NCBI RefSeq assembly: GCF_026891095.1
Contig: NZ_JAPTNL010000003.1
Location: 1 to 64,000, forward strand
Source: Roseovarius salincola
Lineage (GTDB): Bacteria; Pseudomonadota; Alphaproteobacteria; Rhodobacterales; Rhodobacteraceae
Direction: 5' to 3'
Length of the DNA: 64,000 bases
The notes below the pieces were generated by a model. The model was given only the letters and a program-made list of their open reading frames with translations. It made no database searches and was not told the DNA's origin. Position numbers and translations under genes: made by a program. Positions 1 to 7,878 of the stretch are shown piece by piece; the stretch's first letter is position 1; each line of letters starts with the position of its first letter.

Positions 1-41
1 CATAGGCGTATCGTTCCTCTTGGAAGTTCTGGCAGGCTTGA

Positions 42-209
42 TCACCCGCCACGATACGCCGCCTTCTCAAACCCCGTCACCCAGTTTCCCGCATAGCTCT
101 TGAAGACGTGCAGGATCACGCAACGAAATGGCTCTGGACTTACAACAACGAAAGACCAAACATGGGGATCGGCGGAATGACCCCGATACAGAAACTGACA
201 GCAGCATAG
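42..209 (+). pseudogene. IS3-family transposase (OrfB) C-terminal remnant
   Basis: An open frame ends at TAG 207-209 and its last 30 or so residues contain TYNNERPNMGIGGMTPIQKL, the C-terminal signature of IS3-family DDE transposases (IS51/IS2-like OrfB). Further upstream the frame is interrupted by stops (TGA at 39-41, TAG at 3-5) and the recognisable homology starts only around base 112. This is therefore a decayed or window-truncated element, not a working transposase. The DDE catalytic core is not visible. Confidence 0.75.
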
Positions 210-218
210 ATTCTACTG

Positions 219-250
219 ATACGCCCCTCTAAAAATGGGGGGATTACCCC
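219..250. repeat. probable IS3-type terminal inverted repeat
   Basis: Right after the transposase stop lies a segment with CCCCTC, an A-run and then TGGGGGGATTACCCC. A GGGGGGATTACC-type end is typical of IS3-group elements close to their transposase stop codon. No matching left end is present in the window, so the assignment depends on the neighbouring transposase tail. Confidence 0.5.
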
Positions 251-410
251 ACAAGAAACCGGATCCGCTTCGTAAACCTTCATGCATGCCCGTCCGAACG
301 GCTATGCTTCTATTGATTTGTCTTGATCCATAAGATACGTACCACTCGCATTTCGCTACGCTCCCAGGGCAGCTTGTAGATCGTGGCCAGCCAGTTCGAA
401 AGTGAGGCCC

Positions 411-1451
411 ATGTTGGATTCTCCGATAATCCTGTTCTGTTCCGAACGTTCGGGCAGCAATCTGATCTCCAAGATTTTCGACGCGCACCCCGAGATTTGC
501 GCACCAGGTGCAAGCCATCTTTTCAAAGTCATGAGCGAATGCGCCTGCAAGTTTCCCGTGGGCAGCGCTGGCTTACGGGAAGCTGTCGTTGATCTGTTTT
601 ATGCGAAGATCAGTCATTGGTCGCTGGACGATTTGCCGCGAAGCGAGGTCGTCAGCATGTTTGAAGGTTTCGAGAGGGCAGATCAAATGATCGCTGCGCT
701 CTATGATGCAGAGACCAAAATGTCTAAGAAGCGCAGTGCGTTCATCAAGGAACATTCGGCATTTCGCTATCTGCATATGCTGTTTGGACAAAGCGTGTCT
801 CCCAGAATTCTTTTCATGGTCAGGGATCCGCGCGACATGGCATTGTCCTGGAAACAGGGCCCGGCTATGCGGGGTGGCGTTCTGCGGGCGACCGATCGTT
901 GGGTATATGATCAGGCTGGATACCTTGAGGCCCTGCCGCCTATTATGGCGCGAATGCCCGTAGGTTTTCTGAGATATGAAGACCTGCTGATCTCACCAGA
1001 GGCCGAGTGCACAAGGGTTTGCGGTGAACTGCAAATACCGTTTGATCCGGCGATGATCGAGTTCCAGACACACAGCAAGAGTGCCAAGGCAAATGCCAAA
1101 CGATCCGCAATGTGGTCGAATATCGACAAGCCACTTATCGCTGACAATTCGCAGAAGTTCCTGAAGGGGCTAAGCAATGATGAGATCGCCTATGTCGAAG
1201 CCGTTGCCGGCCCGCTCATGAAGACATTCGGCTATGAACCTGTTCGAAAAGGCCAGGCACCTTTTGGAAGTTGTGAGACGCTCGATGAGCTCAGGGCGAA
1301 GCTCGCCCAGAGTGAACCGCATGAAAAACCGGCATATCAAACTCTCCCCTCGGAAGAGCGCGCGCGCCTGGAGGCCTGGTCAAGCCTTTACAAGAGAATG
1401 TCCTCTTTAACACCCGTGCCTGTGGAAAAACTGCGCACCGCAAATCAATGA
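411..1451 (+). CDS. sulfotransferase family protein
   Basis: The 346-residue protein opens with a PAPS-binding loop, FCSERSGSNLISKIFDAHPEI (about residues 9-29). It later has the 3'-phosphate-binding element FMVRDPRDMALSW (about 135-147). Both are characteristic of PAPS-dependent sulfotransferases, which move sulfate onto hydroxyl or amino groups of glycans or small molecules. The acceptor cannot be told from sequence. ATG 411 follows GAGG; a GTG at 402 in frame is an alternative start. The stop overlaps the start of the WbqC-like gene by ATGA, so the two form an operon, probably for modifying a surface polysaccharide. The AT-richer sequence and adjacent IS remnant hint at acquisition by transfer. 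Confidence 0.8.
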   Translation: MLDSPIILFCSERSGSNLISKIFDAHPEICAPGASHLFKVMSECACKFPVGSAGLREAVVDLFYAKISHWSLDDLPRSEVVSMFEGFERADQMIAALYDAETKMSKKRSAFIKEHSAFRYLHMLFGQSVSPRILFMVRDPRDMALSWKQGPAMRGGVLRATDRWVYDQAGYLEALPPIMARMPVGFLRYEDLLISPEAECTRVCGELQIPFDPAMIEFQTHSKSAKANAKRSAMWSNIDKPLIADNSQKFLKGLSNDEIAYVEAVAGPLMKTFGYEPVRKGQAPFGSCETLDELRAKLAQSEPHEKPAYQTLPSEERARLEAWSSLYKRMSSLTPVPVEKLRTANQ

Positions 1452-2194
1452 GCCCTCTCGGCGGTGAAACTCAACGTAAGGCGGTTGCGATCATGCAACC
1501 TTATCTGTTTCCTTACATTGGGTATTTTCAACTGGCTCACAGCGTTGACGAATTCTGGCTGCTCGATACGGTCAATTACGTTCAGCATGGCTGGATGAAC
1601 CGAAACAAGGTGCTCGTGAACGGCAAAGACTACCTTTTTACGATACCGGTCAACAAACACCCGCGTATCTGCCCTATCTCGGAAAAAGTGTACGCGGATC
1701 AGGCGCCGAAAGCGCTCGAAAAACTCGAAAAGACGCTTCGCGCCAGCTACGCCAAGGCACCCCATCTGGACCGCGCGGTACACCTTGTGGAGACTGTGCG
1801 GGGCAGACTATCCGAGAAGGCGCATGCGGCAGATTTCACCGACACGACCGAACTTGCGCTAAGGCTGACCTTCGACGCCATCGGTTTGCATAGGCCGATT
1901 CATCGTGTGTCTTCGTTGGATATTCCGGGTGATCTGAAGGGCGAAGCGCGTATCATCGCCGCATGCCAGCAGTTGGGCGCTGCGCGATATGTGAACATGG
2001 CGGGTGGCAAGGAACTCTATGATCCAGCGGCCTTTTCGGCAAAGGGTATCGAACTTCGATTCCTTGAACCGTCACTGGTTCCCTATTTTCAAGGCCAACA
2101 AGACTTTGCCCCCGGCCTGAGCATACTCGACGCGGTTGCGTGGGTCGATCCGGCGGACATGCCAGAGCTTTATCGCCGATACAGCTTGTCATAA
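1448..2194 (+). CDS. WbqC family protein
   Basis: A 248-residue protein with IMQPYLFPYIGYFQL near the N terminus (residues 15-29), then WLLDTVNYVQHGWMNRN. This is the hallmark of the WbqC family, usually found in O-antigen and polysaccharide loci and proposed to act in synthesis or transfer of unusual amino-sugars. The biochemical role of the family is poorly defined. It overlaps the preceding sulfotransferase by ATGA, supporting translational coupling and a shared role in glycan decoration. It converges on the ABC transporter operon ending at 2264. Confidence 0.85.
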   Translation: MSPLGGETQRKAVAIMQPYLFPYIGYFQLAHSVDEFWLLDTVNYVQHGWMNRNKVLVNGKDYLFTIPVNKHPRICPISEKVYADQAPKALEKLEKTLRASYAKAPHLDRAVHLVETVRGRLSEKAHAADFTDTTELALRLTFDAIGLHRPIHRVSSLDIPGDLKGEARIIAACQQLGAARYVNMAGGKELYDPAAFSAKGIELRFLEPSLVPYFQGQQDFAPGLSILDAVAWVDPADMPELYRRYSLS

Positions 2195-2263
2195 GCGACA
2201 AGGCGCGCCCGGCCTGCCAAGAACAGCGCCCCAAATCTCTCGCCCCGTGCGCGCGCAGGCCCT

Positions 2264-3223
2264 TCACAGCGGGAACATGCAGCGGTGGCCGCGGTCGTCT
2301 TCGATGTACCAGTCGGGCTCCTGTGTCTTGCACGCATCGCGCGCCCAGGGGCAGCGCGGGTGAAAATCGCAGCCCGACGGTCGGTTGACCGGGCTTGGCA
2401 CCTCGCCTGAAAGCGTCACGCGCTCACCGCGCGCATCGGGGTCGGGCTCGGGGTTGGCGCAAAGCAGCGCCTTTGTATAGGGGTGGCGGGGGTGTTCGAA
2501 GATGCGCGCCGTCGGCCCTTCCTCGACGAAGCGGCCAAGATACATGATCGCCATGCGGTCGGTCACATGGCGCACAAGGTTGAGGTTATGGGTGATCACC
2601 AGGATCGCGACCCCCGTGCGCTGCTGCACCTCGTTGAGCAGGTTCAGAACCTCGCCCTGCACCGACATGTCGAGCCCCGCCGTCGGCTCATCGGCGATCA
2701 GCAGGCGGGGATCAAGCGCCAGCGCGCGCGCCACGCCGACCCGGCGCGCCTGACCGCCCGACAGCTGATGCGGGTAGCGCGCGGCGTATTCGCACGGCAG
2801 CCCGACAAGGCCCAGCAGGCGCTCGGCCTCGTCGCGATCCGCCTTCCGCCCGTGGATGCGCAAGGGCTCGGTGATCAGCGACTTGACCGTCAGGCGCGGC
2901 GAGAGCGACCCGACAGGGTCCTGCCACATCATCGACATTTCGCGCCGCAGCCTGGCCCAGTCGCGCGCCGAAGCCGACGCGACCTCCTCGCCGTCAAAGA
3001 CGATACTGCCCGAAGCGGGCGCCTTGAGGCCGATCAGAGTGCGCGCGATCGTGGATTTTCCCGACCCGCTTTCGCCCACCAGGCCCAGCGTCTGCCCCGC
3101 CTCGATCGAAAAGGACACGCCGCTCACGGCCTCGAAATCATGTGTCTCGCCGCGCAGCGCGGCACGCAGCCGCCCCTGCCGGGCATAGCGCACACGCAGG
3201 TCTGTCACTTCAAGAAGGCTCAT
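2264..3223 (-). CDS. oligopeptide/dipeptide ABC transporter ATP-binding protein (DppF/OppF type)
   Basis: A 319-residue ATPase. Walker A is GESGSGKST (about residues 50-58), the Q-loop is QDPVGSLSP, the signature LSGGQARR and Walker B LLIADEPTAGLD. The C-terminal oligopeptide-type extension carries cysteines in GCDFHPRCPWARDAC. It energises import through the permeases at 4254-6087. ATG 3223 was chosen because it overlaps the upstream ATPase stop by ATGA; the frame stays open for 72 more codons but these are Arg/Pro-rich antisense-like sequence. It is the last gene of a five-gene operon. Substrate is inferred to be a peptide or related amide. Confidence 0.9.
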   Translation of the reverse strand: MSLLEVTDLRVRYARQGRLRAALRGETHDFEAVSGVSFSIEAGQTLGLVGESGSGKSTIARTLIGLKAPASGSIVFDGEEVASASARDWARLRREMSMMWQDPVGSLSPRLTVKSLITEPLRIHGRKADRDEAERLLGLVGLPCEYAARYPHQLSGGQARRVGVARALALDPRLLIADEPTAGLDMSVQGEVLNLLNEVQQRTGVAILVITHNLNLVRHVTDRMAIMYLGRFVEEGPTARIFEHPRHPYTKALLCANPEPDPDARGERVTLSGEVPSPVNRPSGCDFHPRCPWARDACKTQEPDWYIEDDRGHRCMFPL

Positions 3224-4254
3224 GCCGCGCCCTCCTCGGGATCGGCAAGGTGGCAACGGATTTGCTGGCCTTCGGCGGCGCCCGCGTAAAGCGGCGGATG
3301 CTCGCGCTCGCAGCGCGCCCAGCCATGCGGGCAACGGGCGCGATAGGCGCAGCCGGGGGGCGGCTGGCGCAGGTCCGGCAAGGTGCCGGGGATCGTGGGC
3401 AGGTTGCGGGTGGCCTCCTTGATGCGGGCCGGGTCGCAATCGAACAATGCCTGCGTATAGGGGTGCCGGGGCGTGTGAAAGATCGCCCGCGCGCCGCCAT
3501 ATTCCACCACCTCGCCCGCATACATCACCGCCACCTCGTCACATAATTCAGCCACCGTGCCCAGATGGTGCGACACGAACAGAACAGAACAGCCGAACTT
3601 GCGCTGAAGATCGCGCAGCAGGCTGACGATCTGCATTTCCAGCGTCGCATCCAGCGCCGTTGTCGGTTCGTCGGCGATCAGAAGGTCCGGCTGTGTCAGC
3701 AAGGCCATCGCGATGCAGACCCTCTGGCGCATCCCGCCCGAAAGCTGGTGCGGATAGACATCCAGCTTGGCGGGCGCATCGGGGATCTGCACCTGTTCCA
3801 GAAATTCGATGGCGCGTGCGCGCTTGGCGGCGCGGCCCGTCTTGTCGCGATACTGGATGTCCAGCATCTGCTGGCCGATTGTCGTCACCGGGTTGAGCGC
3901 CGTCATCGGGTCCTGAAAGATCATCGCGATGCGCCGGCCGCGCAGGTCGCGCCAGGCGGCAGGGCCAAGCCGGGTCAGATCCTGATCGCCCATCCGGATC
4001 GCGCCGCCAGCCACGCGGGCATTCTCGGCCAGAAGCCCGATCAGCGAATAGGCCAACGTGGACTTGCCGCAGCCGGATTCGCCCACCAGCCCCAGCACCT
4101 TGCCCCTTGGCACCTCCAGATCGATGTCGCGCAGCGCATGGACGGTGCCGCGTCCGGTGTCGAAATCCACCGACAGCCCCTCGATGGAAACCAGTGTATC
4201 GCTGGCGGCGCCGGACACATCGGATGCGGCGGCGTTGAGCGCAGTGGGAACCAT
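3220..4254 (-). CDS. dipeptide ABC transporter ATP-binding protein (DppD type)
   Basis: A 344-residue ATPase with Walker A GESGCGKST (about residue 57 onward), Q-loop QDPMTALNP, signature LSGGMRQR and Walker B LLIADEPTTALD. The C-terminal oligopeptide-transporter domain includes PPGCAYRARCPHGWARC. It should pair with the following ATPase as a heterodimer under the two permeases. The start at 4254 overlaps the upstream permease stop by ATGA and the stop overlaps the next gene by ATGA, so the operon is tightly coupled. The first 20 residues are Ala/Ser-rich and could be shorter in vivo. Confidence 0.9.
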   Translation of the reverse strand: MVPTALNAAASDVSGAASDTLVSIEGLSVDFDTGRGTVHALRDIDLEVPRGKVLGLVGESGCGKSTLAYSLIGLLAENARVAGGAIRMGDQDLTRLGPAAWRDLRGRRIAMIFQDPMTALNPVTTIGQQMLDIQYRDKTGRAAKRARAIEFLEQVQIPDAPAKLDVYPHQLSGGMRQRVCIAMALLTQPDLLIADEPTTALDATLEMQIVSLLRDLQRKFGCSVLFVSHHLGTVAELCDEVAVMYAGEVVEYGGARAIFHTPRHPYTQALFDCDPARIKEATRNLPTIPGTLPDLRQPPPGCAYRARCPHGWARCEREHPPLYAGAAEGQQIRCHLADPEEGAA

Positions 4255-5147
4255 CAGCGGGCCTTTCTGAGCTTGGGGTCAAAGATGTCGCGCAGGGCTT
4301 CGCCCATGAAGGTGAACCCCAAAGTCACAAGGATGATCGGGATCGATCCGCCGATGACCGGCCAGGGCGAGTTGCGGATGAAATTGTAGCCGTCATTCAG
4401 GATGACGCCCCATGATGGCGTCGGCGGGCGCACGCCCATCCCCAGAAAGCTGAGGCCGGCCTCGGTCGCGATCACCAGCGGCACATCCATCGACGCCAGG
4501 ATCAGAAGCGGCCCCAGCACGTTGGGCAGGACATGAATGGCCAGCAAGCGCGGCATGCCCACACCCATGGCGCGCTCGGCCAGGATGAATTCGGCATTCT
4601 TGAGCGCCATGGTCTGGGTGCGCACGATGCGCGCATAGATCGGCACCGAGGTGATCGCCACCACCAGAACCACGGTGAACAGGCTCGGCCCGATGATCGT
4701 GACCACGGCAAGGCCGAACACGATGACGGGAAAGGAACGCAGCGCATCGAACAACAGCAACAGAACATTGTCGAGCCAGCGCGGCCCCAGCCCCGCGATC
4801 AGCCCCAGCGCCAGCCCCACGCTCAGCGCCGATGCAAGCGAGGCCATCGCCACCAGCATCGCAATACGCCCGCCCGCGATCACCCGGCTGAAGATGTCGC
4901 GCCCGATATTGTCTGTTCCCAGCCAGTGCTCGGCCGAGGGCGGCGCCATGCGCGGCCCCACCATGATCGCCACCGGATCATAAGGCGCGATCCAGGGCGC
5001 CAGCACCGCCGAACCGACGATCAGCGCGACCAGCACGAAGCCGATCACGCCCGTCCGGTTGCCCGACAGCACCCGCAATGTGCGCGCCAGTGCCGTGGGT
5101 TCGGGCAGCGGGGCCCGGGATGTGACTGTGGGTGTCGTGTCGCTCAT
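4254..5147 (-). CDS. ABC transporter permease (DppC type)
   Basis: A 297-residue inner-membrane protein with about six hydrophobic segments. The N-terminal VLAPWIAPYDP and GTDNIGRDIFSR motifs are typical of DppC/OppC permeases, and the EAA-like cytoplasmic loop is AERAMGVGMPRLLAIHVLPN. The start at MSDTTPT (ATG 5147) sits just after the DppB-like stop at 5149; ten further in-frame residues upstream would overlap that gene. It forms the translocation pore with the DppB-type partner. The specific ligand is not readable from the permease. Confidence 0.88.
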   Translation of the reverse strand: MSDTTPTVTSRAPLPEPTALARTLRVLSGNRTGVIGFVLVALIVGSAVLAPWIAPYDPVAIMVGPRMAPPSAEHWLGTDNIGRDIFSRVIAGGRIAMLVAMASLASALSVGLALGLIAGLGPRWLDNVLLLLFDALRSFPVIVFGLAVVTIIGPSLFTVVLVVAITSVPIYARIVRTQTMALKNAEFILAERAMGVGMPRLLAIHVLPNVLGPLLILASMDVPLVIATEAGLSFLGMGVRPPTPSWGVILNDGYNFIRNSPWPVIGGSIPIILVTLGFTFMGEALRDIFDPKLRKAR

Positions 5148-5148
5148 C

Positions 5149-6087
5149 TTAAAGCTCCTCGCGCTGGCGCGGATCAAGAAGCGCGATCACCAGGTCCGAG
5201 ATCAGCGTCGCCAGCACGATGATGCCGGTTGTCACCAGCACCGCGCCAAGGACGATCGGGTAATTGCGCTCATTGACCGCCTGGACGATCAGCGCGCCGA
5301 TACCCGGGCGCGCAAAGATCACTTCGACAAAGACCGCAGCCGAAAAGAGATGCGCCACCCCAGTCCCGATCAGCGTCACCGCCGGCAGCACGGCGATCTT
5401 CAGAATATGCGAACGCGTGATGCGCCGCTCGGACAGGCCGAAGGCGCGCGCCATGCGCACATGCGGCTGACCCATGATCTCAAGCATCGAGGCGCGCACC
5501 ATCCGCGCCACGTAGCCGACCCAGCTGACGCCGATAGCGAATGCGGGCAGGATCAGGTGGGTGATCGAATTCACAAACCCCTCGCCCGCCCCGATCGCGG
5601 GCAGCCAGCGCAGCCAGACCGCGAAGACCAGCACCGAATAGAGCGCCATCACGAAAGCCGGGATCGAAATGGTGCCGACCGAAACGATCCCCGACAGCGT
5701 GTCGAACCAGGTATTGCGGCGCAGTGCCGAATAGGCGCCAAGCACGATTCCCAGCGCCGCCGACCACATGATCGCGACCGTGATCAGGATCAGCGTATAG
5801 GGAAGCTGTTCAAGCACGATCCGCGACACGGCGCGGCCCGTGAAGACGTCATGGCCAAGATCGCCGCGAAAGATATTGCCGAAGAACGTTACCAGCTGCA
5901 CCAGCAAAGGGCGATCCAGCCCCATCGCCTCGCGGGTCCGTTCAATCAGTTCGGGTGTCGCCCGGGGACCAAGGACCAGAACGGCCGGGTCTCCGGGCAC
6001 CACATGCAGCATCAGTTTCAGGATCGAGACCGCGACCATGACGATCACGACCGACAGGACAAGCCTTTGCGCGGTGTAAAATAGCAC
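5149..6087 (-). CDS. ABC transporter permease (DppB type)
   Basis: A 312-residue membrane protein with a first transmembrane segment after MLFYTAQRL, then VVPGDPAVLVLGPRATPE and LGLDRPLLVQ-type spacing as in DppB/OppB. The EAA-like loop is RAFGLSERRITRSHILKIAVLP. It starts at GTG 6087, 32 bases after the binding-protein stop (minus strand), and is followed by one spare base before the DppC-type gene. Partner of that permease in the import pore. Confidence 0.88.
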   Translation of the reverse strand: MLFYTAQRLVLSVVIVMVAVSILKLMLHVVPGDPAVLVLGPRATPELIERTREAMGLDRPLLVQLVTFFGNIFRGDLGHDVFTGRAVSRIVLEQLPYTLILITVAIMWSAALGIVLGAYSALRRNTWFDTLSGIVSVGTISIPAFVMALYSVLVFAVWLRWLPAIGAGEGFVNSITHLILPAFAIGVSWVGYVARMVRASMLEIMGQPHVRMARAFGLSERRITRSHILKIAVLPAVTLIGTGVAHLFSAAVFVEVIFARPGIGALIVQAVNERNYPIVLGAVLVTTGIIVLATLISDLVIALLDPRQREEL

Positions 6088-6118
6088 GGGTCGCGGTCTC
6101 CTTTACGTCGCTTCGGGT

Positions 6119-7711
6119 TCAGGTTTCGCCGTCGAAACCGATGAACAGCGGGCGGCCATCCGGGCGCAGCGCCGGTTCCAGACCCTCGCGATACATGACC
6201 GGCGTCCCTTCATGGGTGATGAACTTGTAGGCGCCGGTCTCCTCCATCAGCTCCTGCATCTTGCGATACATCTCGGCGCGCTTGTCGCCATCGCTCTCGC
6301 TCAGCGCCCGCTGGTGCAGCTTGTCGAACGCCTCGTTCGAGAACCGCTCCCAGTTCCAGATGCCGACCTGGTCGCTGACGAACCAGCTTGTCGCGTAATA
6401 GGGGTCGGGCAGCATCGAGAAACGGTTGAGCACAAGCTGCATGTCCTTCCAGCGATCGCCCTCGCTTTCCATCCCCAGCGTCCAGAACGAGCCGGAATCC
6501 TGTACGTTGATCTGAACCTCGATACCGATCTGCGACAGCTGCGCCTGGATCACCTCGGCCATGGTCTTCCAGACCGTGGCATTCAGCGCGTCGATCGTGA
6601 TCGGCTCGGCGGGCGGTCCGCCTGCGGCCTCAAGGAACGCGCGCGCCTTGTCCAGATCGCCCGCGACCGGCACCAACGGGGTCTCGCGATGGCCCGGCAA
6701 GCCCGGCGCGATCATGCCGGTGGCCGGTTCGGCCTCGCCGAAATAGGCCGCGTCGATGATCTGCTCCGCATTGATGGCGTGCTGGATCGCCTTGCGCAGG
6801 TTCTCGTCCTTAAGCACCGGATTGTCGAGATTCATCCCCAGCCAGACATAATAGAGCGAGGGGTATTCCTCGATCACGGTATCCTTCGGCTCGTTGCCGC
6901 GATACTGCGCCAGCGACGACAGCGTGATCTCGGTAAAGTCCAGATCGCCCGCCTCATAGGCGCGCTCGGCGGTCTTGGTGTCGTCCATCGGCAGGATGCG
7001 GATCTCGTCGAACCCCGGCGCCTCGCCTTTCCAGTCCGGGTTGCGGACCAGGTGGACATACTGGTTGGGTTTCCAGGCCTCAAGGATATAGGGGCCGGAA
7101 AACGCCGGTGGCTCCATCCCGAAATTTCCGCCGGATTCAGTGGCTTCCATCACCGCCTTTTTCGACACGATATGGCCGGTGCCGTAGGGCAGCGTAATGG
7201 TCCAGAGCGGCTGGAATGGCTCCTTGAGGACGATCACGCCTTCGTAGGTGTCGGTCACCTCCACATGATCCAGCGGGCCCCAGTCGCTCTTGACCGGGCT
7301 GTCATGCTCCAGCACCCGCTCGAACGAGAATTTCACGTCCTCGGCGGTCATTTCGCCGTACCCGCCGGTGAACATGAGACCCTTCTTGAGCTTGAAGCGG
7401 ATATGGGTGTCGTCGACCTGCTCGATCTCTTCGGCGGCTTCCAGTTCCCAATCCCATTCGCGCCCCGGCACATAGCGCACCAGCTTGGAATAGATGCAGT
7501 TCATTACGTCGACATTATAGCCGTTCTGGTAAAAGCCCGGATCGAGCGCGTCGATATCGGCGTAGGAGCTGACGCGCAGCACCTTGCCCGATTGTGCCCA
7601 GATCCGCGAGCCAAGCGGCATGGTCGCGGCGGCAAGCCCGGTGGCCGTGGCGCCTTTCAGAAACGCCCGGCGGCCGAAGCCGGCTGGATTGGCTGTCTTG
7701 ATGTCGGTCAT
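6119..7711 (-). CDS. ABC transporter substrate-binding protein, Tat-exported (SBP family 5)
   Basis: A 530-residue periplasmic binding protein of the dipeptide/nickel/opine type (SBP_bac_5). The N terminus has a twin-arginine signal, GRRAFLKGATATGLAAATM, followed by an AQ cleavage region near residue 40. The mature part contains the family signature around LTAEDVKFSFERVLEH and ends in a normal C terminus. It is first gene of its operon (SBP-B-C-D-F); CAGGGAG precedes the ATG. Two stem-loops and a TGCGTCA box lie in the leader (7766-7856), suggesting control by the nearby XRE regulator. Substrate is probably a peptide, as the operon adjoins a CocE-type hydrolase; this is inference. Confidence 0.9.
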   Translation of the reverse strand: MTDIKTANPAGFGRRAFLKGATATGLAAATMPLGSRIWAQSGKVLRVSSYADIDALDPGFYQNGYNVDVMNCIYSKLVRYVPGREWDWELEAAEEIEQVDDTHIRFKLKKGLMFTGGYGEMTAEDVKFSFERVLEHDSPVKSDWGPLDHVEVTDTYEGVIVLKEPFQPLWTITLPYGTGHIVSKKAVMEATESGGNFGMEPPAFSGPYILEAWKPNQYVHLVRNPDWKGEAPGFDEIRILPMDDTKTAERAYEAGDLDFTEITLSSLAQYRGNEPKDTVIEEYPSLYYVWLGMNLDNPVLKDENLRKAIQHAINAEQIIDAAYFGEAEPATGMIAPGLPGHRETPLVPVAGDLDKARAFLEAAGGPPAEPITIDALNATVWKTMAEVIQAQLSQIGIEVQINVQDSGSFWTLGMESEGDRWKDMQLVLNRFSMLPDPYYATSWFVSDQVGIWNWERFSNEAFDKLHQRALSESDGDKRAEMYRKMQELMEETGAYKFITHEGTPVMYREGLEPALRPDGRPLFIGFDGET

Positions 7712-7765
7712 TTGGTTTATCTCCCTGACAGGGCCGTCATGCGGCCATTATGAATTTGCAGGATG

Positions 7766-7856
7766 GCCCCGTTAATCGGGGCGTAGTTCATGTTGAGCGC
7801 CCGATGCCTTTGAAGCAATTTCGCATCGGGCGCGAAAAGACGCTGATTTTGCGTCA
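7766..7856 (-). promoter_or_regulatory. leader region of the SBP operon: two stem-loops and a TGCGTCA box
   Basis: Between the hydrolase stop (7879) and the SBP start (7711) there is a perfect 6-bp hairpin at 7766-7782 and an 11-bp inverted repeat, GCGCCCGATGC (7797-7807) with GCATCGGGCGC (7823-7833). Next to them is GACGC-N7-GCGTC (7839-7855), with TGCGTCA at 7850-7856. The same TGCGTCA heptamer occurs twice upstream of the XRE gene. None of the hairpins is followed by a T-run, so they look like operators or mRNA leader structures rather than terminators. Confidence 0.4.
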
Positions 7857-7878
7857 TTCTGCGAATAAGGCTGGGTGA

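Noticed and set aside
1953..2388. Short open frames in the convergent gap after the WbqC-like gene
   Set aside because: They overlap the ends of two well-supported genes and have no protein-like features.
6212..7753. 513-codon open frame antisense to the first SBP gene
   Set aside because: No recognisable domain; the opposite strand encodes a complete Tat-exported SBP.
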